Assembly (NCBI GenBank): GCA_040755755.1
Contig: JBFLZW010000060.1
Location: 1-59,668 of the forward strand
Direction: 5' to 3'
Source of the DNA: a bacterium
Lineage (GTDB): Bacteria; SZUA-182; DTGQ01
DNA length: 59,668 nt
The notes beneath the pieces are model-generated. The model worked only from the letters and a program-made list of their open reading frames with translations. It had not been told where the DNA came from and ran no database searches. This document shows, one piece after another, positions 34,985 through 43,582 of this stretch. Position 1 is the first letter of the stretch. Each line of letters starts with the position of its first letter. Made by a program: the position numbers and the translations under genes.

Positions 34985-36595
34985 CTAATACGACCACCAC
35001 GGCTGGACATCCAGGATGAAGGTCTGCTCAGCCAGTCCTCCGCGTTCATCATAGGCGGTGATTTTCACCAGGTACTGGCCGGGGAAGTAGGTAAAGAAGC
35101 TGAACACCGCACCCTGAGCGCCATCGGTCCGCTCGGTCACCGAGCCGACATTGCAGGAGTAGAAGAGCTTGTCACCGTCAGGATCGATGAATTCCACCGG
35201 AACGCTAAAGGGGACGCCAGCCTTGGCTACCTGCGGATTCTGAATATGCTGACCGAGAACCGGATTATGGTTCAGCCATGTTCCGGGATTGGACACGGTC
35301 AGATAAATCGGCCCCTGGGTCCGCATACCCCGGCTGTCCTGGACAGTAACCATGATTTCAAATTGCCCCTCAAAGTATGGCGTAAACCTGATCTGTCCGG
35401 TAACCGGGTTGATGATATTGAAATTCCACGGGCCAAACTGGTACGAGGGGAGGCCGTTGATGGTAGCTGAGTAGGTGATGATATCACCGTCAGGGTCTCT
35501 GGCCAGCACATCATAAACAAATTCCTCTCCTACGCGGGCGACAGCGGCATTCAATTCCTCCAGCAGCGGCGGATGGTTTATGCCGTAGACCGGATAATTG
35601 ACCACCGACAGGGGGAAGGTTTCGACATCCGACAACAGGCCATCGGTAACCCGGACGGTCACAATCAGATCCTCCAGGACCTGGGGGACAAATTGCATGA
35701 GGACGATATCCGGCGCAATTCCGGCGTTCACATCATTGGGATCAAGTGGCAGACGAAGGGCCAGATTGCTGGTATTCGATCCATTGGCACCATATCCTCC
35801 GATGGTAACGATAAAATCCAGCATATCGTTGTCAGGGTCACGGGCTGCAATCAGCATACGGAAAGGAGAAAACAGGGTGGCAAACTGCGGTCCGATTCTC
35901 CACAGCTCCGGTGGATGGTTATTGATAAACTTCAGGTCATCGTGGAAATAGATATCATCCAGCCGGTACTCATTTCCCCGGATAATGATTGCCCTCACCT
36001 CTTTCAGGCCTGAACCGGGAATAGCGGCCCTGATGTCATCGTCCATGTTCCGGGCAATCAGGTGCCAGGTTCCGTCCTGGTACTGACGGCCAAGGCAGAC
36101 CTCAATAGTATCCCCTTTTTTCACCGGACCGGGGCCTTCTACCGGGCGGTAAACAAGCGTCTTATTCTCATTGCCGGTGGTAACCACGGCCACGCAGAAC
36201 TGAAACATGGCAAAATATTCAACCGCCAGGGGAGCCTGAAGCTTGAAGGAAATGACCTTTTTGCTGAGAGGACTGCCGGTCAACTGATCGATGAGATTGC
36301 TGTTGTAAATCTGATAAGGCATTAACTGATTAAAGACCGACGGCGTACTCTGAACCTGAAGAACGCGGCTCCCTTCAGCAAAATCAACAAGTGTCTGCAA
36401 GGCACCGGTCCCGATATTATACCCATATACCGGATAGGCCGGGTCAGAAGTCCGCCAGCCATGATTCAGGGGACTGTCCCAATACTCGAAGGTATCAAAG
36501 GCAAGACTTGTGGCCAAAGCTGCAGAGCCGGAAAAAAGGGCAGACAAAAACAGAGTGCAAAACAGGATAATAATCAGGAGCTTCCTCGTAAACAC
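34985..36595 (-). CDS. secreted protein with cadherin/Ig-like repeats
   Basis: A 536-aa exported protein. The signal peptide is about residues 1-28. The N-terminal 210 residues look like a jelly-roll (FDTFEYWDSPLNHGW...). At least three Ig/cadherin-like modules follow, each opened by a NHPP/NHNP and D-P-D-G-D type motif (INNHPPELWRIGP...DPDNDMLDF; INHPPLLEEL...DPDGDIITYSATINGLP; LNHNPVLGQ...DPDGDKLFYS). These Asp-rich loops usually bind calcium. The start is GTG at 36595 after GGGGGGAATTTT. It is probably an adhesin or surface protein. Single gene. Confidence 0.8.
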   Translation of the reverse strand: MFTRKLLIIILFCTLFLSALFSGSAALATSLAFDTFEYWDSPLNHGWRTSDPAYPVYGYNIGTGALQTLVDFAEGSRVLQVQSTPSVFNQLMPYQIYNSNLIDQLTGSPLSKKVISFKLQAPLAVEYFAMFQFCVAVVTTGNENKTLVYRPVEGPGPVKKGDTIEVCLGRQYQDGTWHLIARNMDDDIRAAIPGSGLKEVRAIIIRGNEYRLDDIYFHDDLKFINNHPPELWRIGPQFATLFSPFRMLIAARDPDNDMLDFIVTIGGYGANGSNTSNLALRLPLDPNDVNAGIAPDIVLMQFVPQVLEDLIVTVRVTDGLLSDVETFPLSVVNYPVYGINHPPLLEELNAAVARVGEEFVYDVLARDPDGDIITYSATINGLPSYQFGPWNFNIINPVTGQIRFTPYFEGQFEIMVTVQDSRGMRTQGPIYLTVSNPGTWLNHNPVLGQHIQNPQVAKAGVPFSVPVEFIDPDGDKLFYSCNVGSVTERTDGAQGAVFSFFTYFPGQYLVKITAYDERGGLAEQTFILDVQPWWSY

Positions 36596-36656
36596 AAAAT
36601 TCCCCCCTTGTGCTGGTGAAAAACAAGTTACCGATAACCATTCCCCGAGAATTTGC

Positions 36657-36662
36657 TATAAT
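36657..36662 (+). promoter_or_regulatory. extended -10 promoter of pdxA
   Basis: TTTGCTATAAT gives a TGnTATAAT extended -10 element 67 nt before the pdxA start. No clear -35 box is seen, which is usual for this promoter type. Confidence 0.55.
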
Positions 36663-36728
36663 TAGGAAAAGCAAACGATATGCCATACGAATTATTCACT
36701 ATTTTCACCTCAAACGAGAGGAGGGAGA

Positions 36729-37760
36729 ATGTCAGAGGAAATGTCCCGAAAAGAGGCTGTTATCGGTATAACTATGGGGGATGCGGCCGGGGTCGGCCCT
36801 GAAATCATTGTCAAGTTCTTTCACCAGGAGATTGCGCCAAGGCACTATCGCAGCCTGGTGATCGGGGATGCGGGTATTTTGCAGGAGGTGGCCGGCCGTC
36901 TGGGGATCGGGCATTCTCTGAGCTTTCACTCCATTTCTTCGCCCCGGGAGGCTGATTTTGACCGGGCCGGCGTCAATGTTCTGAATCTGAACAATATCTC
37001 CCTGGACGAAGTAAAGATTGGACAGGCCGGATCAGCCTGCGGCAGGGCATCGGTGGAGTACGTCGAGCGGGCTATTGCCCTGTGCCTGCAGGATGAAATT
37101 CAGGCCATGGTTACTGCGCCGATCAGCAAGGAAGCCATCCACCTGGCTGGCTGTCAATTTGCCGGTCATACGGAAATGCTGGCCCATCACACCAGGACCC
37201 GGGATTTTGCCATGATGCTGGCAGGAAGAGGGCTTCGGGTAGTGCTGGTCACCACGCATGCGGCTATTGCCGAGGTTTCGGCAATGATCAGCGAGGAGCG
37301 GATTTACCGGATAATCCGGCTGACCGACGAGTGGCTCAGGAAATTTTACCCCGCGGAGCGAAAAATAGCGGTCTGCGGACTGAATCCCCATGCAGGAGAA
37401 AGCGGATTGTTTGGCCGGGAGGAAATCGAGGCTATCTCACCGGCCATAGCACGGGCCAGAGCCGAAGGTATACCCGCTGAAGGCCCCTACCCTGCCGACA
37501 CGCTTTTTTACCAGGCCCAAAAGGGAATTTTCGGCGCTGTGGTGGCCATGTATCACGATCAGGGACTTATCCCTCTGAAAATGCTGGCTTTCGATGTCGG
37601 GGTCAATATTACCCTCGGCCTGCCCATCATCCGGACCTCGGTGGATCATGGCACTGCCTACGATATCGCCTGGCAGGGAAAGGCGAACATATCGAGTCTT
37701 TCGGCTGCGGTGGAAATGGCCGGGTATCTGGCCCGGCAACGTCAGGAGGCGAAAAAATGA
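36729..37760 (+). CDS. pdxA: 4-hydroxythreonine-4-phosphate dehydrogenase
   Basis: A 343-aa PdxA, oxidising 4-phosphohydroxy-L-threonine in pyridoxal phosphate synthesis by the DXP-dependent route. Family motifs include GITMGDAAGVGPEI, TAPISKEA, FAGHTEMLAHHT, VCGLNPHAGESGLFG, PADTLFYQ and AMYHDQGLIPLKMLAFDVGVNITLGLPIIRTSVDHGTA. His residues of the metal site are present. The start is behind GGAGGGAGA. Its stop overlaps the ksgA start (ATGA), so the pair is coupled. Confidence 0.96.
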   Translation: MSEEMSRKEAVIGITMGDAAGVGPEIIVKFFHQEIAPRHYRSLVIGDAGILQEVAGRLGIGHSLSFHSISSPREADFDRAGVNVLNLNNISLDEVKIGQAGSACGRASVEYVERAIALCLQDEIQAMVTAPISKEAIHLAGCQFAGHTEMLAHHTRTRDFAMMLAGRGLRVVLVTTHAAIAEVSAMISEERIYRIIRLTDEWLRKFYPAERKIAVCGLNPHAGESGLFGREEIEAISPAIARARAEGIPAEGPYPADTLFYQAQKGIFGAVVAMYHDQGLIPLKMLAFDVGVNITLGLPIIRTSVDHGTAYDIAWQGKANISSLSAAVEMAGYLARQRQEAKK

Positions 37761-38689
37761 CGGACTCTCTCCGGCGCAAGGTGCAGGACACCCTGGCGCG
37801 ATACGGGATATTTCCCCAAAAAGGCCTGGGCCAGAATTTCCTGGTAAGCGATCAGGCGCTTTTGCGGCTCCTGGCTGAAGCTGCCCTGTCAGCCGGGGAC
37901 ATGGTCATCGAGATCGGTGCCGGATTGGGCCAGATCACCCGCCTGCTTGCCGAAAAAGCCCGGTGGGTCATTGCCCTGGAATTCGATCCGCGGCTTATGG
38001 CTATCCTCCGGCAAGAGCTTGCACCCTTCGGCAACGTTACCCTGATCCAGACCGATGCAGCCTGCTGCTCCTATCAGGAAGTCATAGAGCATTTTCCGGA
38101 GCAGGAGGAGGGAGGTGTGAACATCGAGAAAGGAGAAAGGAAAATCAAAGTGATCGGCAACATTCCCTATTATGTGGCCGTTCCGATTCTGGTTCATCTC
38201 GAAGAGATCAGGGACCGCATCTGCCTGATTATTACCACCATCCAGAAGGAACTGGCCGAGCGGGTCATGGCCCGGCCCGGAGAGAAAGCCTACGGAGAGC
38301 TGAGCATCCGTCTTCAGTACCGCTATTGGATCGAAAAGGTCAGCCATCTTCCGGCAGAAGCCTTTTATCCCCGTCCCAAAGTGGCTTCGGAAATCATTGC
38401 TCTTCGGCCCATCGATAACCCGCAGGTGTCTGTCCAGGATGAGGCTCTTTTCTTTCGCCTGGTGCAGGCTGCTTTCTCCCAGCGCAGAAAAACCCTGCTG
38501 AATGCCTTAAGTGCTCATCGGGAACTGGGGGTCCGGCGGGAAGAGTGGCCTGCCCTCTTCACCCAGGCCCATATTTCCCCTCAGCGCCGGGGTGAGACCC
38601 TCTCGCTCGCCGAATTTGCCAGTCTCAGCGACCTTGTTTTCCGCCATCGTGCTGCTTCGCATCCTGCTGCTGCTTCGGGGGCTTCTTAG
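37757..38689 (+). CDS. ksgA: 16S rRNA dimethyladenosine transferase
   Basis: A 310-aa KsgA/RsmA, which dimethylates two adenosines near the 3' end of 16S rRNA. The SAM-binding and catalytic motifs are visible: KGLGQNFLVS, VIEIGAGLGQITRLLAEKA, IGNIPYYVAVPIL (NIPYY in place of NLPYN/Y), and a C-terminal RRKTLLNAL helix. Two features are mildly odd: a 20-residue acidic insert (EQEEGGVNIEKGERKI) before the NIPYY motif, and an Ala-rich tail overlapping the convergent ricT gene by 65 nt. Confidence 0.95.
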   Translation: MTDSLRRKVQDTLARYGIFPQKGLGQNFLVSDQALLRLLAEAALSAGDMVIEIGAGLGQITRLLAEKARWVIALEFDPRLMAILRQELAPFGNVTLIQTDAACCSYQEVIEHFPEQEEGGVNIEKGERKIKVIGNIPYYVAVPILVHLEEIRDRICLIITTIQKELAERVMARPGEKAYGELSIRLQYRYWIEKVSHLPAEAFYPRPKVASEIIALRPIDNPQVSVQDEALFFRLVQAAFSQRRKTLLNALSAHRELGVRREEWPALFTQAHISPQRRGETLSLAEFASLSDLVFRHRAASHPAAASGAS

Positions 38690-39926
38690 CGGGTTTTTTC
38701 TGTTCCCCTTTCATGCGCTGAACAGCCGATCCTTCGACCTTGAGCACCCTTCCGTCAGGAAATTCCACAAAGACCAGCCCTTTCAGGATATCAAAGGAAA
38801 CCACCTTGCCCTCTTCGTTATTCAGGAGAACCCGCTCACCCAATTTGGGAAGTTTCTTGCGGACTTCCTCATAGGTGGCAGCCTCATAGACCAGACAGCA
38901 CATGAGCCGTCCGCAAATGCCCGATATTTTCCCCGGATTCAGGGTCAGGCACTGATCTTTGGCCATGCGGATCGAAACCGGCTCAAAGTCGCGCAGGAAC
39001 AGAGAACAGCATAACTGCCGTCCACAGCAGCCAAAACCGCTGATCATCCTGGCCTCATCCCGGACACCGATCTGGCGCATCTCGATGCGGGTCCTGAACC
39101 GGACAGCCAGATCCTTGACCAGGTCCCGGAAATCGATGCGGCCTTCAGCCGTGAAGTAAAAAACCGCCTTGCTGCCATCAAAGGAATACTTCACTTTGAT
39201 CAGCTTCATGGGCAGGCCCCGCTCGATAATCTTTTTCTGGCAGATCACCTGGGCCTTCTTTCCCATTTCCTCATTTCGTCTGGCCTGATCGAGGTCCTGA
39301 GGTGTCGCCTTGCGGCTGATCCGCTTGAGAGGTTTGCGGCCCTGCTTTTTGCTCCGCGTGGCGGAAAGCCTGAATACCCTGGCTATCTCTTCACCTTTGT
39401 CCATCTCAACGATGCAATAATCTCCGATCCGCAGATCAATGCCATTTTGGAGGTAGTCATAGGTTTTTCCCGTTGGTTCAAATCTGACACCGATGACCCC
39501 GGCTTCGCCAGGCTCATCAATCTCCCCGGCATCGGTGTCTTTTGATGCTGCCTCAGCCTCTTTCCCGTTCTTCGGCCCGGAATCTGTCTGCCGACTCTGG
39601 TCCTCGATCTCTTCGATCATCTCCGGAGTAATGAATTCATCGTCAACAATTTTAGTTTTAACCTCGACGACTTCATTTCCACTGGCCGGGTCCGCGACCA
39701 CGACGACCTCGACGATTTCCTCGCTTCCTGCGATGTCATCACTGCCAATGTCACCATCGACCAGAAGCTGATCGTCAATCACCTGGTCATCAGAGGGTTG
39801 ATCATCAGGCAACTGCTCGCCATGCTCATCCTGCCCTTCAAGCTCATCGCTGGCCAGTTCCCTGCCCTGCGACCCGTTCTTTGCTGATTCTATTTTTTCA
39901 GGGTTATTATTTTCTTCTCTGCTCAT
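38625..39926 (-). CDS. RicT/YaaT-type PSP1 domain protein with acidic extension
   Basis: A 433-aa protein of the PSP1/RicT (YaaT) family. In Bacillus, RicT works with RicA and RicF in an iron-sulfur complex affecting RNA maturation. The PSP1 part shows the conserved Cys pattern GCCGRQLCC and CGRLMCC. The first about 130 residues are a highly acidic extension (DGDIGSDDIAGSEEIVEVVVV...) not found in typical RicT (about 275 aa). The C-terminus is Lys/Gln-rich. The ATG at 39926 follows ACAGGAT. It lies behind holB, a common neighbourhood for this family. Confidence 0.85.
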   Translation of the reverse strand: MSREENNNPEKIESAKNGSQGRELASDELEGQDEHGEQLPDDQPSDDQVIDDQLLVDGDIGSDDIAGSEEIVEVVVVADPASGNEVVEVKTKIVDDEFITPEMIEEIEDQSRQTDSGPKNGKEAEAASKDTDAGEIDEPGEAGVIGVRFEPTGKTYDYLQNGIDLRIGDYCIVEMDKGEEIARVFRLSATRSKKQGRKPLKRISRKATPQDLDQARRNEEMGKKAQVICQKKIIERGLPMKLIKVKYSFDGSKAVFYFTAEGRIDFRDLVKDLAVRFRTRIEMRQIGVRDEARMISGFGCCGRQLCCSLFLRDFEPVSIRMAKDQCLTLNPGKISGICGRLMCCLVYEAATYEEVRKKLPKLGERVLLNNEEGKVVSFDILKGLVFVEFPDGRVLKVEGSAVQRMKGEQKKPAKKPPKQQQDAKQHDGGKQGR

Positions 39927-39963
39927 GAATCTATCCTGTCCCGCTCTTGACTTAGGAGGCATT

Positions 39964-40956
39964 CTATTCACTGCTGGCCGCAAGTCTCATCATCATGGTC
40001 TCAAGCGCCAGTTGTTTGTTCACATTCCGCTGCAGGGCAGCACATGTTTCCTCGATCTGGTGCAGGTTTTTCTCAATCTGGCGGATGGGTAATGTCCGGG
40101 ACTGCTGATGAATGTTTTCTATCCGATCATTGTTGATTAAACTGTCTCCATCCCTGGTTATTTTGTATTTCCAGAGATCATAATACCAATATATCCAAAG
40201 GTCAAGCAATTGCTGAAGGCTATCGGGGTCTTTATTGTCAGCCAGTTTTTTGGCCTGGCTGAATAAAACCTCGATGCCCGCCGATGACCCCAGGCTTTCC
40301 AGCAGGTGAAAAATTTCCTCCCGCTTCTCCTGCAAACCGGCCACATCGAGCGTTTGGGCTTTGCCAAGACTCCCGCCGGCCAGGTGAGCCACAAGGCGTG
40401 CCGTATCCGGAGGAAGAGCCATGCGCTCTGCTATCAGACGCTCAAGATCATGATTGGGCAGAGGGGAAAACTGAACAATCCTGCACCGGGAGCGAATAGT
40501 CGGCAGAATTTTATCAAGGCTTCCGGTCACCAGGATCAGGAGCATGTCCGCCGGAGGCTCTTCCAGGGTTTTGAGCATCGAATTGGCGGCGGAAGCGCTC
40601 ATCCGGTCCGCCTGATCGATAATGCACACTTTCCGCCTTGCCAGATAGGGCCGGTAGCGGATAGCGGCCTGAAGATCCCGGAACTGTTCGACTTTCAGGG
40701 TTACTCCATCCGGCTCAACCAGAAACAGGTCCGGATGGATCCCCTTGTCGATCCTGCGGCAGGAGTCACAGAGGCCGCAATAATCCCCCTTCCGCTGAAG
40801 GCAGTTGACCGCCTTGGCCAGGCCAAAAGCGGTGAGTTTTTTGCCGACACCGTCAGGGCCGGTAAAAATATAAGCATGAGAGATGGCCCCTTTCAGCAGC
40901 GAAACCTGCAGGAAGCGGACAGCCCTGTCCTGGCCGACAATCTGACTAAAGGACAT
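39964..40956 (-). CDS. holB: DNA polymerase III subunit delta prime
   Basis: A 330-aa clamp-loader subunit. The AAA+ core shows FTGPDGVGKKLTAFGLAKA (P-loop), a zinc-binding CGLCDSCRRIDKGIHPD module, VCIIDQADRMSASAANSMLKTLEEPP and SRCRIVQFSPL. The start at 40956 is behind GGAGG at 8 nt and overlaps the mogA 3' end by 11 nt, so these genes share an operon with ricT. Confidence 0.92.
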   Translation of the reverse strand: MSFSQIVGQDRAVRFLQVSLLKGAISHAYIFTGPDGVGKKLTAFGLAKAVNCLQRKGDYCGLCDSCRRIDKGIHPDLFLVEPDGVTLKVEQFRDLQAAIRYRPYLARRKVCIIDQADRMSASAANSMLKTLEEPPADMLLILVTGSLDKILPTIRSRCRIVQFSPLPNHDLERLIAERMALPPDTARLVAHLAGGSLGKAQTLDVAGLQEKREEIFHLLESLGSSAGIEVLFSQAKKLADNKDPDSLQQLLDLWIYWYYDLWKYKITRDGDSLINNDRIENIHQQSRTLPIRQIEKNLHQIEETCAALQRNVNKQLALETMMMRLAASSE

Positions 40957-41485
40957 GCGGATTGCCTCCGGCATGCGCATCACCTTTGCCGCAGTCGCTC
41001 GGATCACCTTTCAGCTTGGCAATGGCATGAGGAATAGCCGGGAGGGCAACCTCAAGGCATTCCCTGGCCCCATTGGGGCTTCCCGGAAGGTTCAGGATGA
41101 GCGATTCCCGGCGGGTTCCGCAAATGGCCCGCGAGATCATGGCATGAGGGGTTTTGGCCATGCTTTTCATTCTCATGGCCTCGGCAAAGCCGGGCACGAG
41201 CCGGTCAACCACCTCGCTAGTGGCTTCGGGCGTTACGTCCCGGGGGCTCAGGCCCGTTCCCCCGCTGGTCAGAATCAGGTCACATCCCGGCCTGGCATCG
41301 GCAAATTGCCTGATCGCCTTCTGAATGGCTTCCTTCTCATCAGGCACGACCTCAAGGCCGACTACCTCATACGTCTGGTCCTGCTGATCCTGAAGAAGCT
41401 GCCGTATGGCCGGACCGCTCCGGTCAGCCCGCTCTCCCCGGGCACCTTTATCGCTGGTAATGATAATCGCTGTGCGAATGGTCAT
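40946..41485 (-). CDS. mogA: molybdenum cofactor biosynthesis protein (MogA/MoaB type)
   Basis: A 179-aa MogA/MoaB fold protein, which adenylates molybdopterin before molybdenum insertion. The molybdopterin-binding motifs LILTSGGTGLSPRDVTPEAT and LILNLPGSPNGARE are clear. It supplies the cofactor for molybdo- or tungsto-enzymes such as the formate dehydrogenase at 49-52 kb. The 3' end overlaps holB. A hairpin-plus-T-run lies in its leader, and the AAGGAT site falls in a small palindrome (41503-41516). Confidence 0.92.
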   Translation of the reverse strand: MTIRTAIIITSDKGARGERADRSGPAIRQLLQDQQDQTYEVVGLEVVPDEKEAIQKAIRQFADARPGCDLILTSGGTGLSPRDVTPEATSEVVDRLVPGFAEAMRMKSMAKTPHAMISRAICGTRRESLILNLPGSPNGARECLEVALPAIPHAIAKLKGDPSDCGKGDAHAGGNPHVL

Positions 41486-41527
41486 ATGCTTCGATCCTTG
41501 TAAGGATAGTGGTCAGTTACCAAAAAA

Positions 41528-41597
41528 TTGGCGGGGCGAAAAGCCCCACCATCCACCAATAGTGAACGCATTATATCATATACGGCCGGTATACCAA
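41528..41597 (-). promoter_or_regulatory. mogA promoter with terminator-like leader hairpin
   Basis: On the minus strand TTGGTA (41592-41597), a 16-nt spacer and TATAAT (41570-41575) form a promoter. About 13 nt downstream of the expected start, GGTGGGGC/GCCCCGCC (41530-41550) forms an 8-bp stem, complete only on this strand through a G-U pair, followed by AATTTTTT. The mogA start is 45 nt further. The layout is that of an attenuator or of a very short RNA. Confidence 0.55.
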
Positions 41598-41741
41598 AGA
41601 AAAGAAATAGGAGCTTCAGAAGTCAGGAGATGACATTTTCATGGTAAAATATCTCCCTGATACTGAACATATATCCATTTCCAGGCATTTAGCGTATAAT
41701 AATGAATAGCCTGATTCTCTAAATTTAGGATCAATCCGGAA

Positions 41742-41969
41742 ATGGTAGAAGAAGCCATGAAATACCCATGGGAAAAAAATCCTGAGCTTCATAAGGCTGT
41801 AGTTATGGATGCCTACTTAGATGAGAAGATTAACTTAACCAGGGCTTCGGAGCTTCTTGGGATAAGCGGGTTAGAGCTTGAAAGGGAATTAAAGCAAAAA
41901 GGGGTTCCCATCAGGCATTTATCTCAAGAGGATATAGTAGCTGAAGTTGAAGCGATAAAAGAGTGGTAA
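41742..41969 (+). CDS. UPF0175 family antitoxin-like protein
   Basis: A 75-aa protein of the UPF0175 family: AVVMDAYLDEKINLTRASELLGISGLELERELKQKGVP is the helix-turn-helix part. These small DNA-binding proteins usually precede a DUF3368/PIN-type toxin gene, as here, 3 nt downstream. It is taken as the antitoxin and autoregulator. The frame is intact. Confidence 0.85.
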   Translation: MVEEAMKYPWEKNPELHKAVVMDAYLDEKINLTRASELLGISGLELERELKQKGVPIRHLSQEDIVAEVEAIKEW

Positions 41970-41972
41970 GAT

Positions 41973-42331
41973 ATGGAAGTCATTGTTGATAATACAGTGT
42001 TTACAAATTTTGCTTTGGCAAAGCGTGAGGATATATTAAAAAGAAGGTGTTTGAAGATAATCTTTTCACTTCTGAGGCGGTGCTGGCAGAGCTTCAACAA
42101 GGTGAGGAAAAAGGTCTTCTACCACAAAGAGACTGGAATTGGGTCACGGTACTCAGAATTGAATCCGAACAGGAGAAATACAGCTTCGATCTCTTTGGGC
42201 ATCGGTTGGGAAAAGGAGAGTCAGCTTGTTTGAGTCTGGCTGCTAATCGCCATCTGAAAGTGCCAACAGATGACCTCGATACGAGAAGATTGGCTCAGAG
42301 GAGAGGAATACCCGCGTTTCGGGAACCATAG
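41973..42331 (+). pseudogene. DUF3368/PIN-type toxin gene with frameshift
   Basis: The first 24 codons (MEVIVDNTVFTNFALAKRED...) give the N-terminal Asp and strand of a PIN-like nuclease. The rest (FEDNLFTSEAVLAELQQGEE...GKGESACLSLAANRHLKVPTDDLDTRRLA) continues in another frame, beginning near 42044. One extra A in the A5 run at 42038-42042 would give a single 119-codon gene. All expected acidic residues are present across the two frames. It follows the UPF0175 gene directly. Confidence 0.75.
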
Positions 42332-42413
42332 GCGTGCTTGTTGCCGCTGTTAAAAAAGGCATTACTTCACGCAGAAGAAGGTAATAGCCTTCTTCAGAAT
42401 CCGTCTCTTTAAG

Positions 42414-42782
42414 TCATTGAGCAAGAGGCAAAATACGTGCTCTGGCTTTGGTCTCATCCAAAACAACCGGAGCTCCCTGTTCGAGTAATGACCTGTGCTG
42501 ATGTAAAGCGCGAATTACAATTCCCTCGAGATGTCCTGGTGTTACGTCCTGTGTCCGGACCTGGAAAACGCTGGGACCCTCACCTCGCGTGACAGCCAAA
42601 ATAGCGCCAAAATCAAGATCGTGCGTGAAAACAATATAATTGTTAGCGCGTGCCCAGGCCATAATAGTAAAATCCGATGCATGGGGATCACCAACCGTTG
42701 ACCAATGAATCGCCTCCAATCCATTGCGCTTCAAAACAGTAACCCACTCCGGCGACAAATTTACATCGATAAGCAGTTTCAT
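42414..42782 (-). CDS. DUF5615 PIN-like toxin
   Basis: A 122-aa DUF5615 protein, a PIN-domain relative: MKLLIDVNLSPEWVTVLKRNGLEAIHW, then ASDFTIMAWARANNYIVFTHDLDFGAIL, with the conserved acidic residues D6 and the DLDF pair. The family is usually found behind a DUF433 gene and regarded as a toxin. Its start overlaps the DUF433 stop by 4 nt (ATGA). The frame is intact, so this pair may be functional. Confidence 0.87.
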   Translation of the reverse strand: MKLLIDVNLSPEWVTVLKRNGLEAIHWSTVGDPHASDFTIMAWARANNYIVFTHDLDFGAILAVTRGEGPSVFQVRTQDVTPGHLEGIVIRALHQHRSLLEQGAPVVLDETKARARILPLAQ

Positions 42783-43009
42783 GCCTGAGTCACCGGTATA
42801 TCAATCTCTTCCACTCGCCAGGCGGCATAGGCCAGCGCTTCATGGATATCTTCTTCCTCCAGATATGGATATAATTTCAAGATCTCGTTCACCGAATGTC
42901 CGGAGGCAACAAGCCCGACGATAGTACCTGCGGTGACACGGAGGCCACGGATACAGGGCTTGCCACCCATTACTTCTGGATTAAATGTTATCCGTTTTAA
43001 TTGCAGCAT
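42779..43009 (-). CDS. DUF433 antitoxin-like protein
   Basis: A 76-aa DUF433 protein: RITFNPEVMGGKPCIRGLRVTAGTIVGLVASG is the family signature, followed by a winged HTH region with YPYLEEEDIHEALAYAAW. It is the likely DNA-binding antitoxin of the DUF5615 gene. The start at 43009 gives the usual N-terminus; an upstream in-frame start would add 16 residues. Confidence 0.87.
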   Translation of the reverse strand: MLQLKRITFNPEVMGGKPCIRGLRVTAGTIVGLVASGHSVNEILKLYPYLEEEDIHEALAYAAWRVEEIDIPVTQA

Positions 43010-43102
43010 CGTTATGTTTTCCTCTCCTAAAAGATTCGATTCACCTGTTAATGTCATTTAATACAGTGGACTCGGTTGTCAAGGCAAAAAGTTAGAGTTT
43101 CT

Positions 43103-43253
43103 TTACCTCTTTACCTCACCCCAATAGACCGCTTCCAAGCTGGTTGACAGTTCCCAGGAGATCACATAGCGGCTGAACCAATCAAGAATAGCCACCAGGT
43201 ACAACCACCCCTTTTGCATCTGGATATATGAGCTATCCGTAAGGATAATGGCC
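43103..43253 (-). mobile_element. IS3-family transposase fragment
   Basis: The last about 50 codons of an open frame read TDSSYIQMQKGWLYLVAILD, then WFSRYVISWELSTSLEA. This matches the start of the integrase (rve, DDE) core of IS3-type orfB (usual form TDITYIRLAKGFVYL...). The catalytic core is cut off after the first Asp region. No inverted repeats are seen, so it is a remnant. Confidence 0.65.
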
Positions 43254-43545
43254 GTCCGTTCATCCTCTCTCCATGAGAAGGAAAGCGGTATCGTGCTACC
43301 GCAGTCCGAAGCGGCTGCCGCCGCAGAAGGCAGAGGCCATATCATAAGGGCATAATAGCGTTGTCTCCACGGAGAAGGGGATAGGTTAGCGGGGTTCATT
43401 CTGTAAGTACCATTCGGCCATAGGTGAAATGTTAAATTCATTTCAGATTACTCTTCTTCCTCGGTTCAATAACTTATACCATTTCTCGATTCAATCGTGG
43501 CATAAGTATCCTTGATCCCCTGACTCCCGGCTCCTTGCCTTCCGC

Positions 43546-43582
43546 CCACTGCTGACCACTGGCCACTGCTCACTGGCCACTC
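43546..43582. repeat. ACTGGCCACTG repeat overlapping the end of the pseudouridine synthase gene
   Basis: CTGACCACTGGCCACTGCTC-type units run into the last codons of the gene; AGTGGCCAGTGA supplies its final S-G-Q-stop. The same family occurs at 47816-47870 and near 7117-7130. Confidence 0.65.

Noticed and set aside
42332-42413. Separate small gene between the PIN-type and DUF5615 genes
   Set aside because: Too short and without start signals; it is the gap between convergent loci.
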